Source: Brevibacillus centrosporus | GTDB lineage: Bacteria; Bacillota; Bacilli; Brevibacillales; Brevibacillaceae | Assembly: GCF_003710815.1 (NCBI RefSeq) | Contig: NZ_RHHP01000011.1 | Span: 38,376 to 102,375 of the forward strand | Direction: 5' to 3' | Length of the DNA: 64,000 nt | In this document: positions 9,509 to 18,305 of the stretch, piece by piece | Layout: each line of letters starts with the position of its first letter | How positions within the stretch are numbered: the stretch's first letter is position 1 | Notes under the pieces: model-generated | Seen by the model: the letters and a program-made list of their open reading frames with translations, nothing else | The model's database searches: none | What the model was told of the DNA's origin: nothing | Translations under genes and position numbers: made by a program

Positions 9509-10896
9509 AAAGGTGGCTGAGACGGTGGCTGGAGCCTACCAAGACCGTATTACTCAATGTGCTGGTGCTGTTGAGCTTTTGCCTGACCGGGTTGTTGTGG
9601 AGCAACCAGCCAAAATTTCAGTTTATCGAGCCTGCCCAATACACGGAATCAAAGCCAGTACAGGAAAAGCAGCTGATGCAGCTCGTGACACCGGAGTCCG
9701 TCGTATTTCACTATGGGGAAGACAGACATACCAAAGCGGTCGCCACGGATGGGCCGTACAGCATGATCGTAAGGGAAATGTCCAAGTGGATATTCCTCGA
9801 TTTCACGCCGTATATGTTTTCCAATGACAAATGGGGGGAAATTGCCCGGGAAAAGATTGGGATTGAGGTACGGTTTAGAAGTACGATCCCTTTATCGATT
9901 GTCGGTCGCCTGGTTACTTTCCGGGACGAGTACGATAGCCAGATTAAAGGCGTCGATCGTTTGTGGCTGTACTACGAGAAGGACGAGGATCTCGTCTACG
10001 CTTTGTTCCTGTCTTCTGAAGAGGGAAAAATGATGCGTGCGCGGACTTCGATCAGCCCGAAGGATTTGCGTGATTCTTATTTGGCGACAGGCAATCAGAT
10101 GCCCGAGCAGATCATGAAGATTGTAAAGCCGGAGAGAACCTATTCTTCACTGGAAGGGGCGCTTCCGGTATGGAACATGTACTATCTCCCGAAAAATCAG
10201 GTGCGCATGCAGCAATTCCGCTACAGCTATGAGACGATCAGCGACGAAAGATTGATCGAAGCGTATTTCCTCGATCCTTCGCTGGTGAGACAGATCATGG
10301 AGCGGGACAAGACCGTCATTTTTACCGACGGGAGCCGATCGGTACAGCTGCGTTCCGAGCAGCAGGCGTTTACCTTTACCGACCCTGCCTATCAGCAGAG
10401 AGCCCAAGAGCTGTCTGACGAAGAGAAGGTACAGGGTGCCGTGACCTTCATCAACAAGCATCTTGGGTGGCTGGATGAATACCATTTTGAACGGATGAAA
10501 AAGAGCTACAACGAGAAGGATCTGATCACGTTCCGCCAATACGTAGGATCCTATCCGCTGATTAGCAACAATGAAAAACCGATTGATACGATCCAGATTA
10601 CCTCAGAGGCGGGGCAAGTGGTGACACTCAGTCGTTCTCTAATCAACCTGGATAAGTACATTTCCAACAAAGAGTGGAAAGTGATGTCGGGTCCAGAGCT
10701 CTATCAAATGATTCGTGACAGGAAGCTCGCGGATACCGACCAGATTTCGAATGCGTATCTGGCCTACCAGACCATATTTGGAGAAGGGTATGTAGACCTG
10801 ATGCCGGTTTGGGTCGTGGAGATGGCGAATCAGGCAAACCTGTACATTTCCGCAGAAGCCAATCAGGGAGGAGGAAAGGTGCATGGATTGGAGTAG
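9505..10896 (+). CDS. walH: WalK regulatory membrane protein WalH (YycH)
   Basis: The product is 463 residues with one N-terminal membrane span (about 16-33, TVLLNVLVLLSFCLTGLLW) and a large extracytoplasmic part. No enzymatic motif is seen. Identity rests on the fixed position after walK and the YycH-like layout. In Bacillus subtilis YycH and YycI bind WalK in the membrane and restrain it. It overlaps both walK (4 bases) and walI (14 bases). Confidence 0.93.
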   Translation: MKRWLRRWLEPTKTVLLNVLVLLSFCLTGLLWSNQPKFQFIEPAQYTESKPVQEKQLMQLVTPESVVFHYGEDRHTKAVATDGPYSMIVREMSKWIFLDFTPYMFSNDKWGEIAREKIGIEVRFRSTIPLSIVGRLVTFRDEYDSQIKGVDRLWLYYEKDEDLVYALFLSSEEGKMMRARTSISPKDLRDSYLATGNQMPEQIMKIVKPERTYSSLEGALPVWNMYYLPKNQVRMQQFRYSYETISDERLIEAYFLDPSLVRQIMERDKTVIFTDGSRSVQLRSEQQAFTFTDPAYQQRAQELSDEEKVQGAVTFINKHLGWLDEYHFERMKKSYNEKDLITFRQYVGSYPLISNNEKPIDTIQITSEAGQVVTLSRSLINLDKYISNKEWKVMSGPELYQMIRDRKLADTDQISNAYLAYQTIFGEGYVDLMPVWVVEMANQANLYISAEANQGGGKVHGLE

Positions 10897-11659
10897 AACC
10901 AAGACCATTCTGATCTGGGCCTTTCTTCTCCTCGATTTGTTTCTTGGCTATCAAGTGTATGTGACGAGAATCAGTTTTTGGAATAACCAGGATGTAGCGC
11001 AAGGGGACAAATGGGATATGGAGCTGTACCTGAAGCAGCAGAACATCGCTCTCATGACAGAAGTGCCTCAGGATACGCCGGAGATGTCCTATTTGAATGC
11101 GGAGTACATCGGGATCAATCCGCTGTCCCTGCAAGACATGCCTGGTCTGACAGCGACGATGGAGAAAATGTCGCTCGCTGCCAAGCTGAACCCACCGCTG
11201 CAAATACGCGGACAAATCACGCCAACCGAGCTGCTGCGGCAAATTGGTCCTCGCTTGATGTACAGCGAGCAATATACGGCTGATATGTATCAGTCCAATC
11301 AGGGACGACTGCTTTACTGGCAGGTCTATCAGAAGATGCCGGTTTTCGTTGCGCCTTTGGAGGTGTATTTGGAGAACGGCTCGATCCTGGGCTATAGACA
11401 GACGTTTTTCCACATACGAAAACAGGAAGGCGGCGGCCGGCAAGTCATCTCAGGCTACACGGCATTGCGTTCGCTGGTGGACAAGCAGATCATTTTGCCA
11501 GGAGAGCGGATCGAGAGTGTGAGTTTGGGCTATTACGGATCCTATGACGCGGATATTCAGGCATTGGCACCTGTTTGGCGGGTCATTCACGATGGCAAGC
11601 AGCATTTCGTCAATGCGTTTACAGGAGCTTTGGAAAGACCCATGGTTACACAACGGTAG
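10883..11659 (+). CDS. walI: WalK regulatory membrane protein WalI (YycI)
   Basis: The product is 258 residues. The start MDWSRTKTILIWAFLLLDLFLGYQ is the characteristic YycI opening, with a single N-terminal span (about 7-26) followed by an external domain. It works with WalH as a negative partner of WalK in the model organism. The gene overlaps the end of walH by 14 bases and has GGAGGAAAGG as its RBS inside walH. Confidence 0.93.
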   Translation: MDWSRTKTILIWAFLLLDLFLGYQVYVTRISFWNNQDVAQGDKWDMELYLKQQNIALMTEVPQDTPEMSYLNAEYIGINPLSLQDMPGLTATMEKMSLAAKLNPPLQIRGQITPTELLRQIGPRLMYSEQYTADMYQSNQGRLLYWQVYQKMPVFVAPLEVYLENGSILGYRQTFFHIRKQEGGGRQVISGYTALRSLVDKQIILPGERIESVSLGYYGSYDADIQALAPVWRVIHDGKQHFVNAFTGALERPMVTQR

Positions 11660-11721
11660 AATGAACGGAATGGAAAGCGAGAGACAGACAGCGAGGGAAG
11701 CTACGGGAAGAGGGATGTTGG

Positions 11722-12510
11722 GTGAGATTCAGTGTACTGGCAAGCGGAAGCACGGGCAACGCCATCTATGTGGCGACTGACCGTGTCTCCGTGCTAATCG
11801 ATGTAGGGATTACAGGCAAACAAGCCGAAGCGGCGCTGCAGACCATCGGGGTCAATCCGGCTGATCTAAGTGCGATACTCGTGACTCATGAACACGTCGA
11901 CCATATTAAAGGGGTCGGCGTCATGGCACGGCGCTATGGCCTGCCGATCTACGCCAACGCCAAGACTTGGGGCGAGCTGGACGGACAGATCGGAACCATC
12001 AAGGAAGAGCAGCGGCGTTTGTTTGCTGTTGGGGAAAAGCAGGAATTGGAAGATTTAGGGATTGAATCCTTTGGCATTTCGCATGACGCAGCAGAGCCGA
12101 TGGGCTTTTGCTTTTACCACGGGGCGAAAAAGCTCAGTGTCGCTACCGATTTGGGCTATGTCAGCGACAAGATCAAGGAGACGATTCGTGGGGCAGACGC
12201 GTATGTGTTTGAATCGAATCACGACGTGGAGCTGCTGCGGATGTCGCAGTACCCGTGGAGTATCAAGCGGCGTATTTTGAGCGACGTGGGACACTTGTCC
12301 AACGAATCTGCTGGAGACGCCCTGCTTGATTGTCTGGGCGGGAATGCAGAACGCGTGTACCTGGCGCATTTGAGCAAAGAGAACAACATGATCGATCTGG
12401 CGAGACTGACTGTGAAGAACATATTAGAAGAAAAGGGCTTGGTGGTAGGAGACGATGTCCAGCTGCGCGACACCTATCCGGATCGCCCGACGAAGCTCGA
12501 GGTCCTATAG
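11722..12510 (+). CDS. walJ: WalJ/YycJ metallo-beta-lactamase-fold hydrolase
   Basis: The product is 262 residues with a GTG start and GGAAGAGGG upstream. The MBL-fold metal site is clear: VTHEHVDHIKG (HxHxDH), then SVATDLGY, a later Asp/Glu, and the final His in YLAHLSKENN. YycJ proteins are exonuclease-type members of this fold that have been linked to coordinating cell division or DNA repair; the substrate cannot be told from sequence. It is the last gene of the wal operon proper and converges with a small gene, overlapping it by 6 bases. Confidence 0.94.
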   Translation: MRFSVLASGSTGNAIYVATDRVSVLIDVGITGKQAEAALQTIGVNPADLSAILVTHEHVDHIKGVGVMARRYGLPIYANAKTWGELDGQIGTIKEEQRRLFAVGEKQELEDLGIESFGISHDAAEPMGFCFYHGAKKLSVATDLGYVSDKIKETIRGADAYVFESNHDVELLRMSQYPWSIKRRILSDVGHLSNESAGDALLDCLGGNAERVYLAHLSKENNMIDLARLTVKNILEEKGLVVGDDVQLRDTYPDRPTKLEVL

Positions 12511-12741
12511 GAGCGGTTTGATTTGCATTTGTCGACTATTTACCGCATCTGTCAGCTTGGCGTACGTATCGACGTGAAAGGTGAGCTGCGTGTCCAGCTC
12601 GCTCATTTTGTGGGCGATTTCGTCTTTGGTCAGCAGACCCTTGGCGACTAATACCTCGATGACGGCGTGCAGGACAAGCGTGTTGTGGTAGTCTACTTCT
12701 TGCAAATCAGCCAGTTTCGCGATGAGATTCACTTCTTTCAC
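12505..12741 (-). CDS. small helical protein of unknown function
   Basis: The product is 78 residues and predicted to be largely helical (DLQEVDYHNTLVLHAVIEVLVAKGLLTKDEIAHKM). There are no cysteines, no signal and no membrane span. Its 3' end overlaps the walJ stop by 6 bases in convergent orientation. The segment 'GLLTKDEI' resembles the short helix-turn found in many small proteins. No family is recognised. The regular codon use and single clean start argue that it is real. Confidence 0.65.
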   Translation of the reverse strand: MKEVNLIAKLADLQEVDYHNTLVLHAVIEVLVAKGLLTKDEIAHKMSELDTQLTFHVDTYAKLTDAVNSRQMQIKPLL

Positions 12742-12997
12742 GTTCTATCAACCCTTTCAAAAGCTTTTAATCTATCATATCCGGGCCTTCGGTGAAATAT
12801 TCCGAAGGCCTTTGCAGTTTCCACAACCTTTCCTTATTTCTCACGCGATTTTGCCGAAAACGAAACGTATACTGAGGATGTCAAAAGGAAACCAAGCAAG
12901 AATGAGTGACAGTAAACATTCCAAATTGTCCAACCAAGTATAGGAGTGCAAAAAATCTGCCACCCTAGTAACAATAGAGTGAAGGAGAGTGTGAATC

Positions 12998-14224
12998 ATG
13001 GGATTTTATGATGATTTGACTCACGTGGAGCGGAAAAATCGACGTGGGCCGGGTGTGGGACGTCTGATCATGACGTCGGTAACCTCTGCGGTGATTGGGG
13101 GAATGGTCGTTCTGCTCGCGTTGCCGACTCTCTCCAATGCAGGTTACATCAACATGGTAAAGCCAGGTGCATCGAATGTAATGAGCAACCCGACAGCCAA
13201 TCTGTTTGCGACCCCTGTTTCTGTAAAGGTAGAAACCGGAACCGTAGACGCCGTGAAGAAAGTGGAAAACGCAGTCGTCGGTGTCATCAACATCGGTCGC
13301 ACCAGAACAAACTGGATGAATAGCAGCACGCAGGATGTCGAACAGGGCGAAGGTTCCGGCGTCATCTTTGAGAAAAAGGGTGGAAAAGCCCATATCATCA
13401 CCAACTACCACGTAATCGACCAGGCGCAAAAGCTTGAGATCGCGCTGCCGACAGGGGAGAAAGTAGAAGCGAAGATCCTCGGTGCCGATATGTATGCGGA
13501 CCTGGCCGTTCTCGAGATTGACGGCTCCAAGGTAACGGCTGTTGCTGAACTGGGTGACTCTTCTACCCTGCAAGTCGGTGAGCCGGCGATCGCGATCGGG
13601 AACCCACTGGGTATGAAATTCTCCCGTACCGTGACACAAGGGATTATCAGTTCGTTGGAACGCTCGATGCCAATGGACTTTAACGAAGACGGTCAAGATG
13701 ACTGGGAGCTGGATGTTCTGCAGACAGACGCAGCCATCAACCCTGGTAACAGCGGTGGCGCACTGGTCAATATCCAAGGTCAGGTCATCGGGATCAATAC
13801 GCTCAAAATCTCTAAAGAAGGTGTCGAAGGACTGGGCTTTGCCCTCCCCATTAACGATGTCAAAGCCATCGTCAGCGAGTTGATGGAAAAAGGTAATTTG
13901 GAGCGCGCCTATCTAGGTGTTCAACCGTTCGACTTGACGAATGTGCCTCGTTACAACTGGAAAGAAACGCTGAATCTGCCGAATGAAGTCCAGGCGGGTG
14001 TTGTGATCCAGAACGAGGTGGGCAAATTCTCGCCAGCCGGTGAGGCAGGTTTGAAGCAATACGACGTCATCGTCAAACTGGACGATAAGGACATCAATAC
14101 GGGTGCCCAGCTGCGCAAATTCCTGACTTTGAACAAAAAGCCAGGCGATTCGGTACAAGTGACGTACTACCGTGATGGCTTCAAGAAAACAGCGACTGTG
14201 AAACTGACGAAAACGCCAGAGTAA
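12998..14224 (+). CDS. htrC: membrane-anchored HtrA/DegP-type serine protease (HtrC/YyxA)
   Basis: The product is 408 residues. One N-terminal span (about 26-46) anchors a trypsin-like domain with the catalytic triad in ITNYHVID (His), MYADLAVLEID (Asp) and NPGNSGGALVN (Ser). A C-terminal PDZ domain (about 300-400, YLGVQPFDL... and GEAGLKQYDVIVKLD) follows. It should degrade or refold misfolded proteins outside the membrane. Bacillales carry this gene directly after walJ; here a small minus-strand gene lies between. Confidence 0.94.
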   Translation: MGFYDDLTHVERKNRRGPGVGRLIMTSVTSAVIGGMVVLLALPTLSNAGYINMVKPGASNVMSNPTANLFATPVSVKVETGTVDAVKKVENAVVGVINIGRTRTNWMNSSTQDVEQGEGSGVIFEKKGGKAHIITNYHVIDQAQKLEIALPTGEKVEAKILGADMYADLAVLEIDGSKVTAVAELGDSSTLQVGEPAIAIGNPLGMKFSRTVTQGIISSLERSMPMDFNEDGQDDWELDVLQTDAAINPGNSGGALVNIQGQVIGINTLKISKEGVEGLGFALPINDVKAIVSELMEKGNLERAYLGVQPFDLTNVPRYNWKETLNLPNEVQAGVVIQNEVGKFSPAGEAGLKQYDVIVKLDDKDINTGAQLRKFLTLNKKPGDSVQVTYYRDGFKKTATVKLTKTPE

Positions 14225-14360
14225 ACATGCACTCTGGCAACCTTTGAAAAGCAACACTTGAACCTTCTAACAGGCAATTCCGGGATGCAGTTTGTCCCGT
14301 TTGCATATAGGTAGTTCCTAGTTCCCCTCTATCTATTTTTACAATAGATCCCTTCATTGA

Positions 14361-14392
14361 AAGCGCCGATGAATGTCGGTGCTCTTTTTTTT
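14361..14392 (+). terminator. terminator in the htrC-yyzF gap
   Basis: AGCGCCGA / TCGGTGCT stem (one mismatch) followed by CTTTTTTTT. The 300-base gap 14225-14528 holds this hairpin and, near 14470-14520, the likely yyzF promoter; I see no gene in it. Confidence 0.7.
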
Positions 14393-14528
14393 GCGTTTGC
14401 CGACCGCGTTTGTACCCGTGGCTCCTGTCCATTCGTTTGATCGAGGGGAGAGTGGCAATTTGTTTTCTCCCCGAACTGGGGTAGAATATAGGACGATAGC
14501 ATTTACTGGACGGAAAAGGGGAAAGAAG

Positions 14529-14771
14529 ATGGAGAGAAAGCTGGAAAGCGTAAAGATAGAGGGAAAAGAGGTCGCGCTGCTTGCCGATTTTCCTGTGCGG
14601 TTTGCCTGCATGGAGCATTTTGACGAGGAGCTGGATGACTACGTCAACGATTTCGAGGCAGCGCCAGATACACATCGGGCAGAGCTGATCGAGGACGAAA
14701 CGATGGACAAGCGCTGCCGGGTATGCGGAGCACCCGCGCAGATCGCGCTTTTGAAAGAGAAAGGATTGTAG
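14529..14771 (+). CDS. yyzF: CxxH/CxxC small putative metal-binding protein (YyzF family)
   Basis: The product is 80 residues. CMEH in [15 protein letters not shown] and CRVC in [11 protein letters not shown] are the paired CxxH and CxxC motifs that define this small family; together they could bind one zinc. The start is set at the ATG following AAGGGGAAAGAAG. The same gene sits just before rlmH in other Bacillales. The function is unknown. It ends 4 bases before the rlmH start, so the two are co-translated. Confidence 0.9.
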   Translation: MERKLESVKIEGKEVALLADFPVRFACMEHFDEELDDYVNDFEAAPDTHRAELIEDETMDKRCRVCGAPAQIALLKEKGL

Positions 14772-14775
14772 ACAC

Positions 14776-15255
14776 GTGCAGATTTCGATCATTACTGTAG
14801 GGAAGCTGAAGGAAAAATATTTGAGAGAGGGCATCGACGAGTACAGCAAGCGCCTCTCCGCTTACTGCAAGCTGCAGGTCGTCGAGGTCAGCGACGAAAA
14901 AGCGCCGGAAGAGATGAGCGCAGCGGAGATGGAGCAGGTCAAACGCAAGGAAGGCGAGCGCATCCTCGGGCAAATCAAGCAGGACCAGTACGTCATCGCT
15001 TTGGCGATCGAAGGCCAAATGTGGTCGTCCGAAAAGCTGTCGGCGGAGCTGGACAAGCTGGCGCTGCACGGCCGCAGTCAGGTGGCGTTTGTGATTGGCG
15101 GTTCTTTGGGGCTGGCGGATGCGGTGCTGAAGCGGGCCGATGCGCATCTGTCGTTTTCCAAGATGACGTTTCCGCATCAGCTGGTGCGATTGGTGCTGCT
15201 GGAGCAGGTTTATCGGGCGTTTCGGATTAGTCGGGGGGAAAAATACCATAAATGA
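14776..15255 (+). CDS. rlmH: 23S rRNA pseudouridine-1915 N3-methyltransferase RlmH
   Basis: The product is 159 residues with a GTG start. It is a SPOUT methyltransferase: [17 protein letters not shown] is the SAM-binding trefoil knot region, and [24 protein letters not shown] the conserved C-terminus. It methylates pseudouridine 1915 in helix 69 of 23S rRNA. Its last codons are the attachment target for two cassettes described below, so the present 3' end (EKYHK) is probably supplied by an inserted element rather than being ancestral. Confidence 0.97.
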   Translation: MQISIITVGKLKEKYLREGIDEYSKRLSAYCKLQVVEVSDEKAPEEMSAAEMEQVKRKEGERILGQIKQDQYVIALAIEGQMWSSEKLSAELDKLALHGRSQVAFVIGGSLGLADAVLKRADAHLSFSKMTFPHQLVRLVLLEQVYRAFRISRGEKYHK

Positions 15256-15270
15256 TATTGCAACGGTCAT
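15222..15270 (+). repeat. attachment-site copy A (rlmH 3' end) with left arm of cassette 1
   Basis: The last rlmH codons (GGGGAAAAATACCATAAATGA) end at 15255. Seven bases later comes ACGGTCA (15263-15269), the inverse of the TGACCGT arm seen before copies B and C. This fits an element boundary at the rlmH stop. Confidence 0.7.
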
Positions 15271-15294
15271 AGTTCTAAAAACCCAATAAAATGT

Positions 15295-15329
15295 AAAACA
15301 AGGGCAGGTCTCAAGGCTGCCCTTGTTTT
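15295..15329. terminator. bidirectional terminator after rlmH
   Basis: AAAACAAGGGCAG / CTGCCCTTGTTTT, a 13-bp perfect stem that works in both directions. It lies inside cassette 1 and would stop both rlmH transcripts and minus-strand traffic. Confidence 0.85.
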
Positions 15330-15403
15330 GGTAACTTGTGATGCTAATAAATTCATTTTCCAAAGTCGGGTGATTGGGAACTGAATAGGTAGGTAAAAAT
15401 CTA

Positions 15404-16777
15404 CTAACTGACAGTTTTATATTTCATTAACCATTGAATTAATTTACCCTCGCGCTGCCAAATATGATAGTTAGCATTTACATACATGATGGCCTCGTTT
15501 GTATCGCCGTAACCGTAATAATTTGGCGCCTGGCGAGGCAGTTTCTTTCGACCTAAGAGAAAATCAATGACGTGAGGATTTTGCTGAATTGCCTTATCAA
15601 GTAAGCGATCCAGTTTTGAAGAAAGTCCACTTTTCCTATACTCCAGCAGCACACGACTGTAATTCATGTAGGCACAATCTTCGTCGTAGGTTTTCAACAG
15701 TCGCGATGCTTTTTCAAACTGGCTCGACTCCAAGTAGATCGACAGCAAAGAGTAGCGAACCCCTTGGTTATCGTTAGGATTAAGATCGAGCATTTCTACA
15801 AATTCTTTTTCAGCTTGTTCAATTTGCCCTTCCATCAAAAGGCAGTTGGCATAGCCCTCCTTTGATCGCATATACGGTCGGGTATGGATTAATCCCCAAA
15901 AATGACCTCGATCTTCATGAAAACATCTCAAGCCAAGATCGCGCTCTCCTGCTTCCTTTCCTTGTTTGTAAAGTCGTATTAACTCCTCCAGATCATCACT
16001 TGAATCAGCCAGGATGTTATAGGCATCCGGACTATCCGGATACAATTGAAGAGCTTGTTTAGCCAATTGAATTCGTTTTGTAACAGAAGGCTCTTCCCAA
16101 GCATTATACAGGATCTCCTGTGCCATCTCTTTTGGATCGAGGGAAGCGTTTTTAGTCAAACGAGTTTGGTTCGAGAGGTGCGAGTTAATAAACTCATTGA
16201 GTTGTTCCATTGATTCAAACTCTTTTCCCTTTACCTGGCTTGTCATCTCGTACAGAGCTCTTTCGACATTCAGTCGAGATGTATCGGTATGTGTCGGATG
16301 GCCGTTATTTTCTTGAATAATGGTATCAAACAACCATTCCTCACTGAGGATTTCCTGAGCACGCTTGGAGATGCTTCCTACAGAGATACCGTATTTTACC
16401 GCTAACTCGGATTGCTTCACAGGAAGATCCAGCATTTTGGCAACACAGTATTCAATAACTGCCTCCATTACTCCAGCTTTTCTAACGATTGGCTGAACCG
16501 CATTTGCGTACAGGTTCCATAATCGAATGGCAGAAGCAATAGTGTTAGGTTCATAATGGGAGTACATGGAATTGACAATGTTTCTAGCTAACAACTCATA
16601 TAAATGATGATCCCAATCCAATTCCTGTTCGATATAAGAAAAAAGAAGGGCTTTGGTATCTTGTGGAGCTGATGGTGAAAAACCTCTGAGTTCGTTTTGG
16701 GATAGACAACATTTTTTGTACTTTTTCCCACTTCCGCATGGGCAGGGAGCGTTTCTACCAATATTCAAGATGGCCAC
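15404..16777 (-). CDS. SEC-C zinc-motif protein with TPR-like repeats
   Basis: The product is 457 residues. The N-terminus GRNAPCPCGSGKKYKKCC is a complete SEC-C (CxCx8CC) zinc motif as found at the end of SecA and in many accessory proteins. A helical central part contains an HTH-like stretch (SELAVKYGISVGSISKRAQEI), and TPR-like repeats follow (YPDSPDAYNILAD; EKEFVEMLDLNPNDNQG). A GTG at 16777 is given as start; a TTG at 16768 is better spaced from GAGGGAA and equally plausible. Function is unknown. It is cargo of cassette 1. Confidence 0.85.
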   Translation of the reverse strand: MAILNIGRNAPCPCGSGKKYKKCCLSQNELRGFSPSAPQDTKALLFSYIEQELDWDHHLYELLARNIVNSMYSHYEPNTIASAIRLWNLYANAVQPIVRKAGVMEAVIEYCVAKMLDLPVKQSELAVKYGISVGSISKRAQEILSEEWLFDTIIQENNGHPTHTDTSRLNVERALYEMTSQVKGKEFESMEQLNEFINSHLSNQTRLTKNASLDPKEMAQEILYNAWEEPSVTKRIQLAKQALQLYPDSPDAYNILADSSDDLEELIRLYKQGKEAGERDLGLRCFHEDRGHFWGLIHTRPYMRSKEGYANCLLMEGQIEQAEKEFVEMLDLNPNDNQGVRYSLLSIYLESSQFEKASRLLKTYDEDCAYMNYSRVLLEYRKSGLSSKLDRLLDKAIQQNPHVIDFLLGRKKLPRQAPNYYGYGDTNEAIMYVNANYHIWQREGKLIQWLMKYKTVS

Positions 16778-16972
16778 TTCCCTCGTGCTACATATTAGTT
16801 GCTAATAGTATATCATAGTCCGATGATATTCCTCCGTGTTTCCATCTCCATGGAGTAAGGTCATGAAAAAAGATAAGTAGCAAATGGAGAAGCAGCTCTC
16901 AAAATATCCTGACATCGATGAAACTGTTCACTTTATCGACAACTACACGGGATCAGAATAGAAGGGAACCCT

Positions 16973-17932
16973 TTGGATTTGGAAGAGGTTTCCCAGGCGA
17001 TAATCAAGCATCGAGATAGGCATGGTCTGAAGGCGGAACAAGAGGTGAGAAATTATTGGAACGCTCTTTCCTTTTTAAGCACATCCAAAAGATTAAAGAT
17101 TCAAATCAGCGAAAACTTTATCAAGAGGCTACATTCCATTATTGAGGTTAGGGGCTCTGGGAGAAGAAATGAAGAAAGTGAATATAGAGAAGCAACGAGA
17201 CCTGGAGTATTATTTGCTGTGTATGACAGTATTACAGGTCGGCCTGAGTATATTCCACCAGAAGCAAAAGATGTACCTCAGTTGATGAAAGAGTTTGTTA
17301 ATTGGATCAATAGTGAATACGCAAGAGAATTACCCACACCAGTAAGAGCAGGTATTGCTGCATATCAACTGTTAACCATACATCCATTTTATGATGGAAA
17401 TGGAAGAACGGCTCGGGCCCTTGCAACCTATATTCTTAGCATCGATGGTTATGATCTGAAAGGTTTTAACTCGATGGAAGAGTATTATGTGTCAGACTTG
17501 CAGGGATATTATTCTAAATTACAAATGGATCTGCCGGTACTTTATTATGATGGCAGGAATAATCCTTCTGACTTGGCACCTTGGCTTGAGTACTTTATCT
17601 TGACGATGGAGAGGGCTTTCCGTAAAGTAGCACGAATTGCTGAGAGTAAGTACAAACAGCAAATTGATCCGAGGGTAAAGAGGTTAGAGCCCCGAGAGCT
17701 TGTCGTAATTAAACTTTTGTTTGGAAAAGGTGGAGATATCACTCCTAAAGAAATTGCGGAGGAATTTAAAGTTGTACCAAGAACAGTTACTGAATGGGCT
17801 AAAGAATGGATGGAAAAAGGTATTATCGAGCCAGCTAGTGGAACCGAACGGATACGAGCATACAAGCTAGGTAGACAGTTCAGTGATCTCACATTGAGCG
17901 ATCTAGGTTATGCAGATACAGATCATCAATAA
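16973..17932 (+). CDS. Fic family protein (AMP transferase-like)
   Basis: The product is 319 residues from a TTG start with AGAAGGGAA upstream. The Fic core motif HPFYDGNGRTAR (about residues 137-148) matches HPFx[D/E]GNGRxxR exactly, with the catalytic His and the anion-binding GNGR. The usual upstream region is present (ELPTPVRAGIAAYQL). The C-terminus is a winged-helix-type domain (DITPKEIAEEFKVVPRTVTEWAKEW), as in many Fic-HTH proteins. It should transfer AMP or another phosphate group to a target protein. I see no separate antitoxin and no clear (S/T)xxxE(G/N) inhibitory motif. It is the second cargo gene of cassette 1. Confidence 0.88.
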   Translation: MDLEEVSQAIIKHRDRHGLKAEQEVRNYWNALSFLSTSKRLKIQISENFIKRLHSIIEVRGSGRRNEESEYREATRPGVLFAVYDSITGRPEYIPPEAKDVPQLMKEFVNWINSEYARELPTPVRAGIAAYQLLTIHPFYDGNGRTARALATYILSIDGYDLKGFNSMEEYYVSDLQGYYSKLQMDLPVLYYDGRNNPSDLAPWLEYFILTMERAFRKVARIAESKYKQQIDPRVKRLEPRELVVIKLLFGKGGDITPKEIAEEFKVVPRTVTEWAKEWMEKGIIEPASGTERIRAYKLGRQFSDLTLSDLGYADTDHQ

Positions 17933-17940
17933 AAGCTTAC

Positions 17941-18035
17941 AATAGCGAACAGATGACGAGTAAATAGCGAATGAATAAGGAATGAATAGCGAATGAATAA
18001 GGAGCCAATAACGAAAACATAGTGAACGAATAAAG
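17941..18035 (+). repeat. short AT-rich tandem repeat after the Fic gene
   Basis: AATAGCGAATGAATAAGGA occurs exactly at 17963-17981 and again at 17985-18003, a 22-base period. Degenerate copies flank it (AATAGCGAACAG at 17941, AATAACGAAAAC at 18007, AGTGAACGAATAAAG at 18021). It is non-coding and lies just past the fic stop. Confidence 0.75.
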
Positions 18036-18048
18036 AACTAATAAATGG

Positions 18049-18083
18049 AAAAGTGGTTAGAGAATCCTTCGGCCACTTTTTTT
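18049..18083 (+). terminator. terminator near the right end of cassette 1
   Basis: AAAAGTGG / CCACTTTT stem with a long loop and seven Ts, placed to end the fic transcript. Confidence 0.7.
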
Positions 18084-18090
18084 CATGAAA

Positions 18091-18150
18091 AATTGACCGT
18101 CAGACACGTTACGGAGAAAAATACCATCAATGAATGTCTTAAACGGTCAA
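18091..18150 (+). repeat. attachment-site copy B (rlmH tail) with both flanking arms
   Basis: Core 18107-18133 reads CGT TAC GGA GAA AAA TAC CAT CAA TGA, encoding RYGEKYHQ-stop, a displaced RlmH C-terminus. AATTGACCGT (18091-18100) precedes it and its exact inverse ACGGTCAATT (18143-18152) follows. This is the junction between cassettes 1 and 2. Confidence 0.75.
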
Positions 18151-18305
18151 TTCCTCATAATACATATCTTCCTTCAAAATTGAAGTACTATGAAGGATAG
18201 CTGTTTCATAAATGATTCCTAGCAACAGAGCAAGCAAAACAACATTACAACACCTAATAAGACTAGAATTAGTAGTAGCTGATTAAATTGAAATAGTACA
18301 GGTGC

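Larger units (their letters stand above)
15256..18133. mobile_element. putative SCC-like cassette 1 (SEC-C and Fic genes) in the rlmH 3' end
   Basis: The segment is bounded on the left by the rlmH stop and on the right by a second rlmH-tail copy (18107-18133). Terminal inverted arms ACGGTCA and TGACCGT sit 7 and 6 bases from the core. It carries a SEC-C/TPR gene and a Fic gene but no recombinase, as in non-autonomous SCC relatives. The element call is inference from the boundaries; the excision enzyme could act in trans. Confidence 0.6.

Noticed and set aside
16884..16961. Short plus-strand frame MEKQLSKYPDIDETVHFI... upstream of fic
   Set aside because: It could be a tiny antitoxin or leader, but at 25 codons, without a good RBS or family match, I cannot support it.
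17941..18035. CRISPR array
   Set aside because: The repeats are adjacent with 3-base gaps rather than 30-40-base unique spacers, and no cas gene is present.
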